DNA of 64,000 nt from Natronorubrum halalkaliphilum (GTDB lineage Archaea > Halobacteriota > Halobacteria > Halobacteriales > Natrialbaceae): NCBI RefSeq assembly GCF_009834785.1, contig NZ_WUYX01000030.1, positions 32,426 through 96,425 on the forward strand. The letters are read 5' to 3'. The notes under the pieces were generated by a model, which saw only the letters and a program-made list of their open reading frames with translations, ran no database searches and was not told the origin of the DNA. The position numbers and the translations under genes are program-made. Below, piece after piece: positions 1-10,799 of this stretch; position 1 is the stretch's first letter, and each line of letters opens with the position of its first letter.

Positions 1-200
1 TCTTTCTCATGGACGTCCCCGACGAGGACCGGTCGAAACGGGCAGTACTCGCGGCGAGCGTCTACGCTGGCTCGCTCGTCGCCGGCGACGGTCGGACGCA
101 GGGAACGGTCGCCGACGCAGCCGACGTCTCTCGGCTGTCGATCCAGTCACGCTGGAAGGACCTCCTCGAAGCGGCCGGACTCGAGCCACCGCGGTGGTAG
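1..200 (+). CDS. TFIIB-like (cyclin-box) protein, C-terminal fragment
   Basis: The frame is open from the window edge to a TAG at 198-200, giving about 65 residues; the true start lies outside. The visible part (RAVLAASVYAGSLVAGDGRT, then TVADAADVSRLSIQSRWKDL) resembles the last helices of a cyclin fold. There is an Ala-rich helix followed by a helix-turn-helix-like segment, as in haloarchaeal TFB and small TFB-related proteins. This family binds promoter DNA or RNA polymerase. An internal ATG at position 9 exists, but the frame continues upstream of it, so it is probably not the start. The family call is inference from a short tail; a sigma-like HTH protein is an alternative. Confidence 0.55.
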   Translation, partial: FLMDVPDEDRSKRAVLAASVYAGSLVAGDGRTQGTVADAADVSRLSIQSRWKDLLEAAGLEPPRW

Positions 201-417
201 CGTGAGCGAACCGACCGTTTCGGTCGTTTCACCGACGCAGTCCCGTACTGTGTCGGCGTAAGTGTACAATACGCGGACGAAACCGAGGGCAACAACGGGG
301 TTCTTTATACGGGTTTCGTACTGCGGTTGGAGGGGGAATCGGTTGCGCTCGTACTGTCGGTGTCAAAATCAGTATTAGTACGAGAATCAGTATTTGAATC
401 CCTACTATATCAGTGCC
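201..417. other. Intergenic spacer with short direct repeat
   Basis: No gene is visible. AT-richer sequence near 300-410 contains the 10-mer AATCAGTATT twice (367-376 and 385-394), 18 bp apart. The spacer separates the 3' ends of two convergent genes, so it may hold terminators, but no strong hairpin was recognised. Confidence 0.4.
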
Positions 418-915
418 TCAATCGTCGCAGTTCGCGTCGTCGCTCGCGTCCTGCTCGTCGAGAACGTTCCCGTGCTCGTCGATTTCGCCGTTGACGATTC
501 GGGTACTCGAGATGATGTCGCCGTCGTCGGCACGTATGTGCGGCACGACGACGACCTCGAGCGGCTCGTGGCCTCGTTCGCGGCGGATTTCGTTGATTCG
601 TTTGCCGCCGTCGCGGGTTTCGGGTGAGACGACGAGATAGTCGAACTGTGGCTCGGTCGCGATTCCGGTTGGTTCCTCGAGTGCTCGAACCTCGAACGTA
701 CGGCCGTGGTCGGCGGCGATCGATTCGAGTTCCGTCTCGAGGTTTCGTTTCCGTTCGTCGAAGGACCTGATCCGTCGCTCGACGTGTCGTGTCTTCGGTG
801 CGAGTTCGTCACTCGTCAGTCCCACGGTCACATCACCGAGTTCGAACGCCCGTTCGAACAGCCGACGGTGGCCGTCGTGGACGGGGTCGAACGTCCCACC
901 AAGCGCGACGTCCAT
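418..915 (-). CDS. coaD: Phosphopantetheine adenylyltransferase (archaeal type)
   Basis: The 165-residue protein begins MDVALGGTFDPVHDGHRRL. The GTFDPVHDGH segment is the nucleotidyltransferase GxFDPxHxGH signature that binds ATP, and the later DIISSTRI matches the second (ISSTR) motif of the superfamily. The enzyme transfers AMP from ATP to 4'-phosphopantetheine to make dephospho-CoA in CoA biosynthesis. The frame is open 29 codons further upstream, but the methionine at 915 directly precedes the conserved beta strand and gives the usual archaeal length, so that start is chosen. The C terminus is acidic, as expected for a haloarchaeal cytosolic protein. It is divergent from maeB, with about 140 bp between the two starts. 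Confidence 0.9.
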   Translation of the reverse strand: MDVALGGTFDPVHDGHRRLFERAFELGDVTVGLTSDELAPKTRHVERRIRSFDERKRNLETELESIAADHGRTFEVRALEEPTGIATEPQFDYLVVSPETRDGGKRINEIRRERGHEPLEVVVVPHIRADDGDIISSTRIVNGEIDEHGNVLDEQDASDDANCDD

Positions 916-1056
916 ACCGCATCCCACTGGAGCGGTGCGTATAAAACGGTCGAATCTGGGACTCACCGACGACGATAACTCGATTCCGAGTTGTTTCGTC
1001 AACTGTCGAAACTCCCCTTCGCATTGTTTTTAGTAGCCGCCTGCAGTGTCCCCGGT

Positions 1057-3312
<2,256 letters not shown>

Positions 3313-3442
3313 GCCGCGCAATCGCGTTCTGAAGCCCCAGTCACGTTTTGATACCGGCCCCTTGTTTGGTTGCGTTCTCGCCCAGAGCGGTAATGCACCG
3401 GGCTTTACCTGAGCGATACCGTACTCCGCGGTAGACCACGCT

Positions 3443-4795
3443 ATGGGACCCACGAACCGATTCGCCGCGCCCGCGCCCGATCGAGACCGGGTCGCCCTGT
3501 CGTCGCGACGGCGATTCCTCGGACTGACCGGTGTGGCCGCCGCGACGGGACTCGCCGGTTGTGTCGACCTCCCGAACACACTGAGTGCCAGGGACGCAGA
3601 CTCCGGGGACGTCTCGCTGTTCCACGGCGGATTACGCCGACTCGGCTACTACCCGGACGAAACCGTTCCGGACTCGGTCAGCGTCAACTGGACGTTTCCG
3701 ATCAACTACGTCGAGCACACCGCGGCCAAGTCCAGCCCCGTTCCGACGCCCGACGGCGAGACGATCGTTTTCGCCGGCGATTCGGGCAGGGTGCAGGCGT
3801 ACACGCCGCGGGGCGAACAGCGCTGGTCGACGTTGACCGGCGCGACGGAGCTCGGCTTTCACGGCTCCGCGGCCATCGTCGGCGACACCGCCTACATCGG
3901 CGGGTACGACGGAGACCTCTACGCGCTGGATACCGAGAGCGGTGATATCGTCTGGCGAACGCGAGCCGACGACCTCGACGGTGCGCTCGCCATCGGCTCG
4001 AGTCCGGCCTACTACGACGGCACGCTCTACGTCGTCTCCGAGTACGGCTCCCCCTCCACCGGGACGATCTGGGCGATCGATCCGGACACCGGCGATCCGA
4101 CCTGGAAGGACGACCGGATGTGGGGGCAACCGCACCCGTCGCCGACGATCGATCTCGAGGCGGGACGGATGGTCGCCGGCTCGAACGACGGCGTCGTCTA
4201 CTGCTGGGAGTTTCCCTCCCTCGAGTTCGCCTGGGAGTTTCAGGCCGAGGCAGACGGCGAGGAACGGGAGGGCGGGTCGTTCCGCGCCGGTGCCGAGGTC
4301 AAGGGGACGGTCGCCGCCCACGACGGCTACGGCTACGTCGGAAGCTGGGACAACAACTTCTACTGCCTCGACCTCGAGGACGGGTCACAGGAGTGGTCCT
4401 TCGAGACGGGCGCGTCGATCATGTCGAATCCTGCGGTCGACGTCGACGAGGATATCGTCTACATGGGTAGCGACGACAACTACGTCTACGCGCTCGACGC
4501 GAAATCCGGCGAGGAGCTGTGGTCGGCGGACGTCAACGGGCGTGTCATCGGCGCGTTGACGGTGACCGCGGAGACCGTCCTCGCCGGCTCGTACGATACG
4601 CACCTGTACGCGCTGGACAAAGAGACCGGCGAGAGGCGGTGGCGGGTCGAAAACCGGGGCCGAGTCACCAGCGCACCGGTGCCCGTCGACGGCCGGATCT
4701 ACTACGCGGAGCGCGCCGCGTTCTCGACCGACGATTCCGGAGACGATGTCATGGACGAGCCCGGCCACGCGTACTGTCTGGTCGGCGACGAATGA
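3443..4795 (+). CDS. Tat-exported lipoprotein with PQQ-type beta-propeller repeats
   Basis: The 450-residue protein starts with a twin-arginine signal (SRRRFLGLTG, residues 21-30) ending in a lipobox LAGC with the lipid-bearing Cys at 40. The mature part has repeated W-containing blades such as ALDTESGDIVWRTRADD, CLDLEDGSQEWSFETG, ALDAKSGEELWSADV and ALDKETGERRWRVENR. This is typical of the PQQ_2/outer-membrane-BamB-like eight-blade propeller. In haloarchaea such proteins are membrane-anchored on the outside; their function is mostly unknown. There is no evidence that it binds PQQ, since no dehydrogenase active-site residues or partner genes are visible. It is a single gene, with no operon partner. 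Confidence 0.85.
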   Translation: MGPTNRFAAPAPDRDRVALSSRRRFLGLTGVAAATGLAGCVDLPNTLSARDADSGDVSLFHGGLRRLGYYPDETVPDSVSVNWTFPINYVEHTAAKSSPVPTPDGETIVFAGDSGRVQAYTPRGEQRWSTLTGATELGFHGSAAIVGDTAYIGGYDGDLYALDTESGDIVWRTRADDLDGALAIGSSPAYYDGTLYVVSEYGSPSTGTIWAIDPDTGDPTWKDDRMWGQPHPSPTIDLEAGRMVAGSNDGVVYCWEFPSLEFAWEFQAEADGEEREGGSFRAGAEVKGTVAAHDGYGYVGSWDNNFYCLDLEDGSQEWSFETGASIMSNPAVDVDEDIVYMGSDDNYVYALDAKSGEELWSADVNGRVIGALTVTAETVLAGSYDTHLYALDKETGERRWRVENRGRVTSAPVPVDGRIYYAERAAFSTDDSGDDVMDEPGHAYCLVGDE

Positions 4796-4914
4796 CCGGC
4801 GACGCGGACGAACGGACGGCTTGCTTCACCCCCGCTGGGGCGGCCGGGCGACGGTCGATCGGTGCCAGCAGTCGTAACAATGCATTCAAGTATGCGCCAG
4901 CAATTTGATCGGGT

Positions 4915-5286
4915 ATGCAAGACCAGGGACGCTCTACGCGAAAGCGAACCGGCGGCCGACTGAAGAACGTGCGCAAACGCCGAAAGGACGAACTCGGCCG
5001 ACTCCCGACCGAGACGGAGGTCGGCGAGCCGCGGTTCCGAACCGTCGATGCCCGCGGTAACGAAACGAAGACACGCGCACTGTCGACGAACGTCGCAAGC
5101 GTCAACAAGGGCGACGAGACGGTTTCCGCCGACATCGAGAACGTCGTCGAAAACGACGCCAACCCCAACTACGTCCGCCGAAACATCATCACGAAGGGCG
5201 CGCTCATCGAAACCTCCGAAGGCCAGGCACGCGTCACGTCCCGTCCCGGCCAAACTGGTCAGGTCAACGCCGTTCTCCTCGAGTAA
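4915..5286 (+). CDS. rps8e: 30S ribosomal protein S8e
   Basis: The 123-residue sequence starts MQDQGRSTRKRTGGRL, the conserved basic N terminus of S8e. It continues with RKRRKDELGRLPTET and NPNYVRRNIITKGALIET, which are diagnostic for the archaeal/eukaryotic S8e family. It is a small-subunit assembly protein binding 16S rRNA. Length agrees with the family. It stands alone between the PQQ-repeat lipoprotein and a convergent aldo/keto reductase; the inverted repeat at 5373-5421 probably terminates transcription from both sides. Confidence 0.96.
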   Translation: MQDQGRSTRKRTGGRLKNVRKRRKDELGRLPTETEVGEPRFRTVDARGNETKTRALSTNVASVNKGDETVSADIENVVENDANPNYVRRNIITKGALIETSEGQARVTSRPGQTGQVNAVLLE

Positions 5287-5372
5287 CGATATCGCGTACC
5301 GTTTTACAGTCATCACCGCCCTCGAGCGACGGCCAGCCGCCGCCGGGACCACCCCGGCAGTTCCAGCTACTC

Positions 5373-5421
5373 ATACTGTCGGACAGCAGTCAATACGAAG
5401 CGTCGTTCTGTCCAACAGTAT
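5373..5421. terminator. Inverted repeat between convergent rps8e and aldo/keto reductase
   Basis: Arms ATACTGTCGGACAG (5373-5386) and CTGTCCAACAGTAT (5408-5421) pair at 13 of 14 positions around a 21-nt loop. The right arm runs directly into the TCA (5421-5423) that is the minus-strand stop codon of the reductase. The position between two convergent genes suggests a bidirectional terminator. Alternatively it is a dispersed repeat copy of the type described at 16.7 and 54.1 kb. Confidence 0.6.
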
Positions 5422-6404
5422 CAGACGTCGCCGATATCGGGGTTCCAGACGGGCGTAATCGGTTCTTCTAACCGTTCGATCTCGCTATCGGTGAAATCGA
5501 CCTCGAGCGCGCCGACGTTGTCCTCGAGGTGGTCGATCGTTCGCGGCCCAACAATGGGCGCGTCGACGAGCGGCTTGTGGAGCAACCACGCGAGCGAGAG
5601 CTGTGCCGGAGTTACACCTTTCTCGTCGGCGAGCTCACGGACGACCTCGAGGACGGCCCAGCCGTCTTCGGCGAACCGCTTGTCCATGAAGTCGTTCGTC
5701 GCGGCCCGACCCTCGGCTGGCTCTTCCTCGCGGTCGTACTTGCCGGTCAGAAAACCGCCAGCCAGCGGCGACCACGGAAGGATGCCGATTCCTTGATCCG
5801 CACAGAGGGGGAGCACGTTGGCCTCCTCGTGGCGGTCGACGAGGTTGTACTCACACTGCATCGAGACGAACCGCTCGGCGTTGTCGAGGTCGGCTTCGTA
5901 GAGCGCCTTCGAGAACTTCCAGGCCGGCATCGTGCTTGCGCCGACGTAGCGGACCATCCCCTTCTCGACGAGTCGATCCAGCGCCGACAGCGTCTCCGCG
6001 ATGGGAGTCTCGTCGTCCCAGCGGTGGATCTGGTAGAGGTCGACGTAGTCGAGGCCGAGTCGCTCGAGACTCGCCTCGGCCTGTTCGAGAACGTGTTTGC
6101 GAGAGAGCCCCTGTCCGTTCGGCCCGTCGTGCATCGGGCCGTACACCTTCGTCGCGACGGCGAGTTCCGATCTGTCGCGGTCGGCGTCGGCGAGCGCCTC
6201 GCCGAGGATCGCCTCGCTTTCGCCCCGCGAGTAGACGTTCGCCGTATCGATGAAGTTGATACCGAGATCGAGCGCCCGTTCGATCACCGCGTGGGACTGC
6301 TCGCGGTCGTCGACCATCCACGGCTCGTCGCTCCCGAAGTTCATACAGCCGAGACACAGTCGCGAGACCTCCAGTCCCGTCCGGCCGAGGGTCGTATACT
6401 CCAT
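5421..6404 (-). CDS. Aldo/keto reductase
   Basis: The 327-residue protein has the AKR TIM-barrel signature. It starts MEYTTLGRTGLEVSRLCLG, then carries the catalytic tetrad region: Asp and Tyr in FIDTANVYSRGESE, Lys in AVATKVYG and His in YQIHRWDDET. The C-terminal NADPH-binding segment APIVGPRTIDHLEDN is also present. It reduces aldehydes or ketones with NAD(P)H; the substrate cannot be predicted. The sequence resembles the YajO/Tas-like AKR11/12 group of general oxidoreductases. It is monocistronic; its stop codon is part of the inverted repeat at 5373-5421. Confidence 0.92.
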   Translation of the reverse strand: MEYTTLGRTGLEVSRLCLGCMNFGSDEPWMVDDREQSHAVIERALDLGINFIDTANVYSRGESEAILGEALADADRDRSELAVATKVYGPMHDGPNGQGLSRKHVLEQAEASLERLGLDYVDLYQIHRWDDETPIAETLSALDRLVEKGMVRYVGASTMPAWKFSKALYEADLDNAERFVSMQCEYNLVDRHEEANVLPLCADQGIGILPWSPLAGGFLTGKYDREEEPAEGRAATNDFMDKRFAEDGWAVLEVVRELADEKGVTPAQLSLAWLLHKPLVDAPIVGPRTIDHLEDNVGALEVDFTDSEIERLEEPITPVWNPDIGDV

Positions 6405-6519
6405 CCCGCTGCGCTTCGTGGCCTCGAGGAATAATTCCCAGTTGTCGGCCGGTGAACTGTCCCGAGCAGTGATACGCGATGGGACGACTGCAGAACGTAG
6501 CAGGCGACGGGAAAGCAGC

Positions 6520-7515
6520 TCAGGGCCTCGGTGCGGCCTTCTGCAGTGCCGTTTCGGCGATGTTCCCGCCGTAGTCGGCGCTTCGAGATAACGAGTCGAC
6601 GATCAGTCCGAGCGACTGGGCCTGGACCGGTTCGAGCTCTCGGAGCATGTCGTCGATGTAGCGAGTGTGTTCGTCGATCTCGAGGACGGCCTCGCGGGCG
6701 GCGTGGCCCAGACGGTTCGCCTCCTCGCTGTCGTCGGCGACCAGCGCGTCCATGGACTTCTCGAGGACGTCCGAGGCGTCCTCGTGGAGTTCGACGAGTG
6801 CGTCAGCGACGTCTTCGGGGATCTCCTCGAGTTTGAGCGCGAGGTTGCTGATCTTGGCGGCGTGATCGGCGACGCGCTCGAGTTGGCGGGCACTCGAGTG
6901 GTAATCGAAGCAGTCTTCGCGGGGCACCCCCAGTTCCTCCGCGGCGCGAGGGGAACGCAGCGTGGCGCGGAAGATCCGCGAGACGACCAGCCAGAGTCGA
7001 TCGACGTCGTCGTCGCGCTCGATGACGTCCTGAGCGATGTCGTCGTCGTTTTCGATGAGCGCGGTCACGGCGTCCTCGAGCATCGACCGCGCAATCAGGC
7101 GCATTCGGGAGACGGCGTTGACGATCGACAGCTCCGAGGAGTCCAGCAGGTCCTGAATGACGACGCTGTCGGTCGTCTCCGATAACACTTCGACGCCAAC
7201 CAGGCTTCGGGTTGCGCTTCGGATCGCGCTGCGCTGGTCCGTCGTGATGCGACTCGCCTCGAGTCGGATGATGTCGAAGCCGCTGACGTACATCGTCAGC
7301 ACGGCTCGGGTGAGCCGTTCCCCTTCGAGAGCGGAGATGTCGAGGGTGCCCTCCTGTCGGTCGGTTTCGCTCTGTGGCGTCAACAGCAGCGAGTCCTTCT
7401 CGGGGTAGAACTCGACCGTTGTGCCGGCGCTGACGTCGTTCTCGGTGGCCCACGATTTCGGCAGCGAAACGGTATACGTTGAGCCCCCCGTCACCTGGAC
7501 TTTTCGCGTCTCCAT
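6520..7515 (-). CDS. AbrB-PhoU family phosphate-uptake regulator
   Basis: The first about 45 residues (METRKVQVTGGSTYTVSLPK, then ENDVSAGTTVEFYPEKDSLL) form an AbrB/SpoVT-type swapped-hairpin DNA-binding domain. The remainder (about 110-331) is a helical PhoU-like domain with RSMLEDAVTALIENDDDIAQ and ERVADHAAKISNLALKLEE, the E-x2-AD-A metal-binding pattern of PhoU. Haloarchaeal proteins of this type are annotated as PhoU or phosphate-uptake regulators. The gene is divergent from pstS, which is the natural target. A perfect 6+6 palindrome sits between its TATA-like box and its ATG. It is the first of two PhoU-type proteins in the block; the second at 16849 lacks the DNA-binding part. Confidence 0.88.
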   Translation of the reverse strand: METRKVQVTGGSTYTVSLPKSWATENDVSAGTTVEFYPEKDSLLLTPQSETDRQEGTLDISALEGERLTRAVLTMYVSGFDIIRLEASRITTDQRSAIRSATRSLVGVEVLSETTDSVVIQDLLDSSELSIVNAVSRMRLIARSMLEDAVTALIENDDDIAQDVIERDDDVDRLWLVVSRIFRATLRSPRAAEELGVPREDCFDYHSSARQLERVADHAAKISNLALKLEEIPEDVADALVELHEDASDVLEKSMDALVADDSEEANRLGHAAREAVLEIDEHTRYIDDMLRELEPVQAQSLGLIVDSLSRSADYGGNIAETALQKAAPRP

Positions 7516-7718
7516 ACTGCCCGATTTCGGGCGGATACTGATAAACCCACCTTCCTCTATAGTCCGTGCGGAACGTCAGCAAGCCGCCGTGCTCGGTAAC
7601 GAAAGCGGAAAACAGCAGCGTATCGGACGGCTGTTTGCACTGTGAATCGCTGTCGAACATAGAGATATATAGATAACATAGTAGGGTATTTAGAGCGGAT
7701 CCCCCCTAAGGGACAGTG
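7516..7718. promoter_or_regulatory. Divergent promoter region of AbrB-PhoU gene and pstS
   Basis: For pstS the box GTATTTAG (core at 7686-7693) lies 32 bp before the ATG at 7719, preceded by very AT-rich sequence (7660-7690). This fits a TATA box for a nearly leaderless mRNA. For the minus-strand gene, TTTATC (complement of 7541-7546) lies about 28 bp before the ATG. The palindrome GCCCGATTTCGGGC at 7519-7532 lies between that box and the ATG and is a candidate operator. A very similar box recurs in front of pstB at 12639-12659. Confidence 0.6.
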
Positions 7719-8693
7719 ATGGGTAACGAGCCGATATCCGGTTCAGACGGCGCAGTTTCTCGCCGTCACGTTCTACTCGGTACCGCTGGTGCCGGCCTGA
7801 CGGGACTTTCGGGCTGTCTCGTTCGCGGACAGGACAGCGGACTCGAAGGACAAATACGCATTGATGGCTCGAATACGTTGTTACCGAACAGCGCGGCCGT
7901 CGCCGAGCAGTTCAACTGGGAGAACAACCGCGTCAGGATTCCGGTCCGCGGCTCCGGGACGGGTGCCGGCTTCCAGAAGTTCTGTAACGGCGAGACGGAA
8001 GTCCAAGATGCCAGCCGCGAGATCAAATCGGACGAGGAAACGTGGTGTGCCGAAAACGGCGTCGAATGGATGGAACTCGAGGTCGTCCGAGACGGTATCG
8101 CACTCTACAAGAACCCGGCGAACGACTGGTGTGAGTGTCTCACCGTCGACCAGCTCACGGAACTCTGGCAATCCGGCTCGACGGTCGAAACCTGGAGCGA
8201 TCTGGACGACGAGTGGCCGGACGAGGAACTCTCCCTCTACGGTCGCGACTCCGCGTCGGGAACGTTCGATTACTTCACCGAAGCGATCGCCGGCGAGTCG
8301 GGGAGCATCCGTTCGGACTACAGCGGCACACCCGACACGAACGTAATCGTCCGCGGCGTGCGCGGCAACCAATACGCGACGGGCTTTGGCGGTGCCGGCT
8401 ACTACTACGAGAACGAAGACGACCTCGAACTGATCGCCGTCGATAACGGTGACGGATGCGTCTATCCGACGCCCGAGACGATCGAGGAGGGCGAGTATCA
8501 GCCGCTTTCGCGGCCAATGTACATCTACGTCAGACTCGACGCACTCGAGTCCGAGGCCTATCGCGAATTCCTCAGATACTACCTCGACGTCACACAGGAG
8601 ACCGCTCGAGGGGTCGGCTTCTATGCGGTTTCCGACGAGACGATCGCCCGACAGCGCGAGAGACTGGAAGACGCGATTGCGGAGTACGCATAA
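7719..8693 (+). CDS. pstS: Phosphate ABC transporter, substrate-binding lipoprotein
   Basis: The 324-residue protein has a Tat signal (SRRHVLLGTAG, residues 14-24) and a lipobox LSGC with Cys33. It is therefore exported folded and anchored outside the membrane. Phosphate-contacting loops typical of PstS are visible: DGSNT (49-53), RGSGTGAG and RDSASGTFDYF. It captures inorganic phosphate and delivers it to PstCA. A GTG codon sits just before the ATG (7716); the ATG at 7719 is preferred because of its spacing to the TATA-like box. It is the first gene of pstS-pstC-pstA, with 1 bp between its stop and the pstC ATG. Confidence 0.93.
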   Translation: MGNEPISGSDGAVSRRHVLLGTAGAGLTGLSGCLVRGQDSGLEGQIRIDGSNTLLPNSAAVAEQFNWENNRVRIPVRGSGTGAGFQKFCNGETEVQDASREIKSDEETWCAENGVEWMELEVVRDGIALYKNPANDWCECLTVDQLTELWQSGSTVETWSDLDDEWPDEELSLYGRDSASGTFDYFTEAIAGESGSIRSDYSGTPDTNVIVRGVRGNQYATGFGGAGYYYENEDDLELIAVDNGDGCVYPTPETIEEGEYQPLSRPMYIYVRLDALESEAYREFLRYYLDVTQETARGVGFYAVSDETIARQRERLEDAIAEYA

Positions 8694-8694
8694 C

Positions 8695-9612
8695 ATGAGT
8701 TCAGAATCATTCGATCTGACGCGCGAGGAAAGCGACGTCGGCGGCTTCGGTGATCGGCTCGCACGCTACGTCTTTTTCAGCTGTGCACTGGTGACGGTGT
8801 TGACCACGCTCGCGATCATCGTCGTGCTCGTCAACGGCGCGATCGACTTCTTCGCCGAAGTATCGCTTGTCGAATACTTCACGTCGACGGAGTGGGACGC
8901 GATCAACGAGACCAGCTTCGGCATCTGGCCGCTGATCTGGGGAACGATGCTGATCACCGTCGGTTCGGCGGTCGTCGCGTTACCCGTCGGAACCCTGACG
9001 GCGATCTACCTCTCCGAGTACGCCGATCCGCGGGTTCGACGGACCGTCAAGCCGATTCTCGAGATTCTCGCTGGGGTTCCGACGATCGTCTACGGCTTCT
9101 TCGCGCTCTCGTTTATCACTCCGATCCTCCAGACCCTCTTCCCGGGCACGGGGACGTTCAACGCGGCGGCGGGCGCGATCGTCGTCGGCATCATGATCAT
9201 CCCGATGGTGTCGTCGCTCTCCGAGGACGCGATGAGTTCGGTGCCGGACTCGCTTCGCAACGCGGCCTACGGCCTCGGTGCGACGAAGTTCGAGGTGTCG
9301 ACACAGGTCGTCCTTCCCGCTTCGCTGTCGGGCGTTCTCGCGGCGTACATCCTCGCCATCTCTCGAGCGATCGGCGAAACGATGGCCGTCACGCTCGCGG
9401 CGGGGATGTTGCCCCAGATCACGACGAATCCGCTGGCGGAAATCCAGACGATGACGGCGTACATGGTTCAGGTCGGGACCGGCGATATCGCCGTCGGCAC
9501 CGTCGGCTATCAGAGTCTGTTCGCAGTCGGACTTACGCTGTTCGTCATGACGCTCTCGATGAACATCTTCAGCGAGTGGGTTCGGGCGCGCTACCGGGAG
9601 GAATACCAATGA
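8695..9612 (+). CDS. pstC: Phosphate ABC transporter permease PstC
   Basis: The 305-residue integral membrane protein begins MSSESFDLTREE, one base after the pstS stop. A first membrane helix (VFFSCALVTVLTTLAIIVVL) is followed by a LIWGTMLITVGSAVVALPVG helix. The permease EAA-type loop DSLRNAAYGLGATKFE continues into the SRAIGETMAV segment, a hallmark of PstC/PstA. It forms the phosphate channel with PstA, powered by PstB. The frame is open 82 codons upstream, but that part overlaps pstS out of frame and is not coding. The pstC stop overlaps an ATG; pstA begins about 50 bp later. Confidence 0.93.
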   Translation: MSSESFDLTREESDVGGFGDRLARYVFFSCALVTVLTTLAIIVVLVNGAIDFFAEVSLVEYFTSTEWDAINETSFGIWPLIWGTMLITVGSAVVALPVGTLTAIYLSEYADPRVRRTVKPILEILAGVPTIVYGFFALSFITPILQTLFPGTGTFNAAAGAIVVGIMIIPMVSSLSEDAMSSVPDSLRNAAYGLGATKFEVSTQVVLPASLSGVLAAYILAISRAIGETMAVTLAAGMLPQITTNPLAEIQTMTAYMVQVGTGDIAVGTVGYQSLFAVGLTLFVMTLSMNIFSEWVRARYREEYQ

Positions 9613-9664
9613 TTGGTGATGGACCGATCGGTTTCACACGGCTCGTGACGGCGAGGTGGATCGC

Positions 9665-10600
9665 ATGAGCACGGATACGGATACCGATAGCTTCGACTTC
9701 GACGGCTCGGCGCTTCGGCGCAAACGCCTGCTCGGAAAGGCGTTTGTAGGGGCGTGTTTCGCGGCGACGATGGTCGGTATCGTCGCGTTGATCGCGTTGC
9801 TCGTCGACGTCGTCACGGAGGCCTGGGGATGGCTTACCTGGGAGTTCCTGACGTACCCACCGTCCCGGTTCGTCGAAAACTACAATCCGGCGAACTACGG
9901 CGCACTCGATACCGGCCCCGGCGGTATTTATCCCGCACTGATCGGGTCGATCTATCTGATCGTCCTCACCGCGATCTTCACCCTCTTTCTGGGTGTCGGC
10001 GCGGCGATCTATCTCGAGGAGTACGCACCGGATACGCGACTGACAACGTTTATCGAGACCAACATCGCGAACCTCGCGGGGGTTCCCTCGATCGTCTACG
10101 GCCTGCTCGGATTGGCGATGTTCGTCCGGGCGCTCCAGACCGGGAGCAGTTTGCTTGCCGGCGCGTTGACGCTGACGCTGTTGATCCTGCCGATCGTTAT
10201 CGTCTCCGCACAGGAGTCCCTGCGTGCCGTCCCCGATTCGATGCGACGAGCCTCCTACGGAACCGGTGCGACGAAGTGGCAGACGATTCGAAACGTCGTT
10301 CTTCCCGAAGCGATCCCCGGCATTATGACGGGCATTATCCTCTCACTGTCTCGAGCGATCGGTGAAACGGCACCGATCTTGATGGTGGGAGCGGCGACGT
10401 CGATGTTCGCCCCGCCGCGGCTTACACAGCCGACCGACGCGTTCAGTGCGATGCCGATGCAGATTTTCGACTGGGCGCGTCTGCCCGAGGCCGACTTCCA
10501 GCACGTCGCCGCTGCGGGGATCGTCGTTCTCCTGACGATCTTGCTCCTGATGAACGCAGTCGCGATCCTCATCCGGAACAAGTACAACCGCAGGCGCTGA
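9665..10600 (+). CDS. pstA: Phosphate ABC transporter permease PstA
   Basis: The 311-residue membrane protein has the permease EAA loop [20 protein letters not shown] and the [16 protein letters not shown] segment characteristic of PstA. About six hydrophobic helices are visible, with a 60-residue loop rich in Pro, Asn and Gly after the first helix. The start is taken at ATG 9665 ([12 protein letters not shown]); an in-frame GTG three codons upstream is possible. In most pst operons pstB follows directly, but here a 200-bp gap with a repeat arm and a histidine kinase gene separate pstA from pstB. Confidence 0.92.
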   Translation: MSTDTDTDSFDFDGSALRRKRLLGKAFVGACFAATMVGIVALIALLVDVVTEAWGWLTWEFLTYPPSRFVENYNPANYGALDTGPGGIYPALIGSIYLIVLTAIFTLFLGVGAAIYLEEYAPDTRLTTFIETNIANLAGVPSIVYGLLGLAMFVRALQTGSSLLAGALTLTLLILPIVIVSAQESLRAVPDSMRRASYGTGATKWQTIRNVVLPEAIPGIMTGIILSLSRAIGETAPILMVGAATSMFAPPRLTQPTDAFSAMPMQIFDWARLPEADFQHVAAAGIVVLLTILLLMNAVAILIRNKYNRRR

Positions 10601-10646
10601 TCGCCATCGGGTATCGACTATCCAGTATCGGTCTCGGCGAGGCCTG

Positions 10647-10669
10647 ATACGGATTGCTGTAACGATTTA
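10647..10669 (+). repeat. Solitary arm of ATACGG palindromic repeat family
   Basis: ATACGGATTGCTGTAAC plus an ATTTA is almost identical to the left arm of the full element at 54074. No matching right arm was found within the following 150 bp. It lies in the pstA to histidine kinase gap and may be a degraded element. Confidence 0.6.
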
Positions 10670-10799
10670 CGCGCCCTTCACAGCCCTATCACGAGATCGG
10701 GTGTCCAGTGACCGTTGGCAACTTCTCTCGCTGTGGCCTGTACTCTTGACCGCAAGACCCATTGTCCCGTTATTCTTACGTATATAAAGGTATAGTCGA

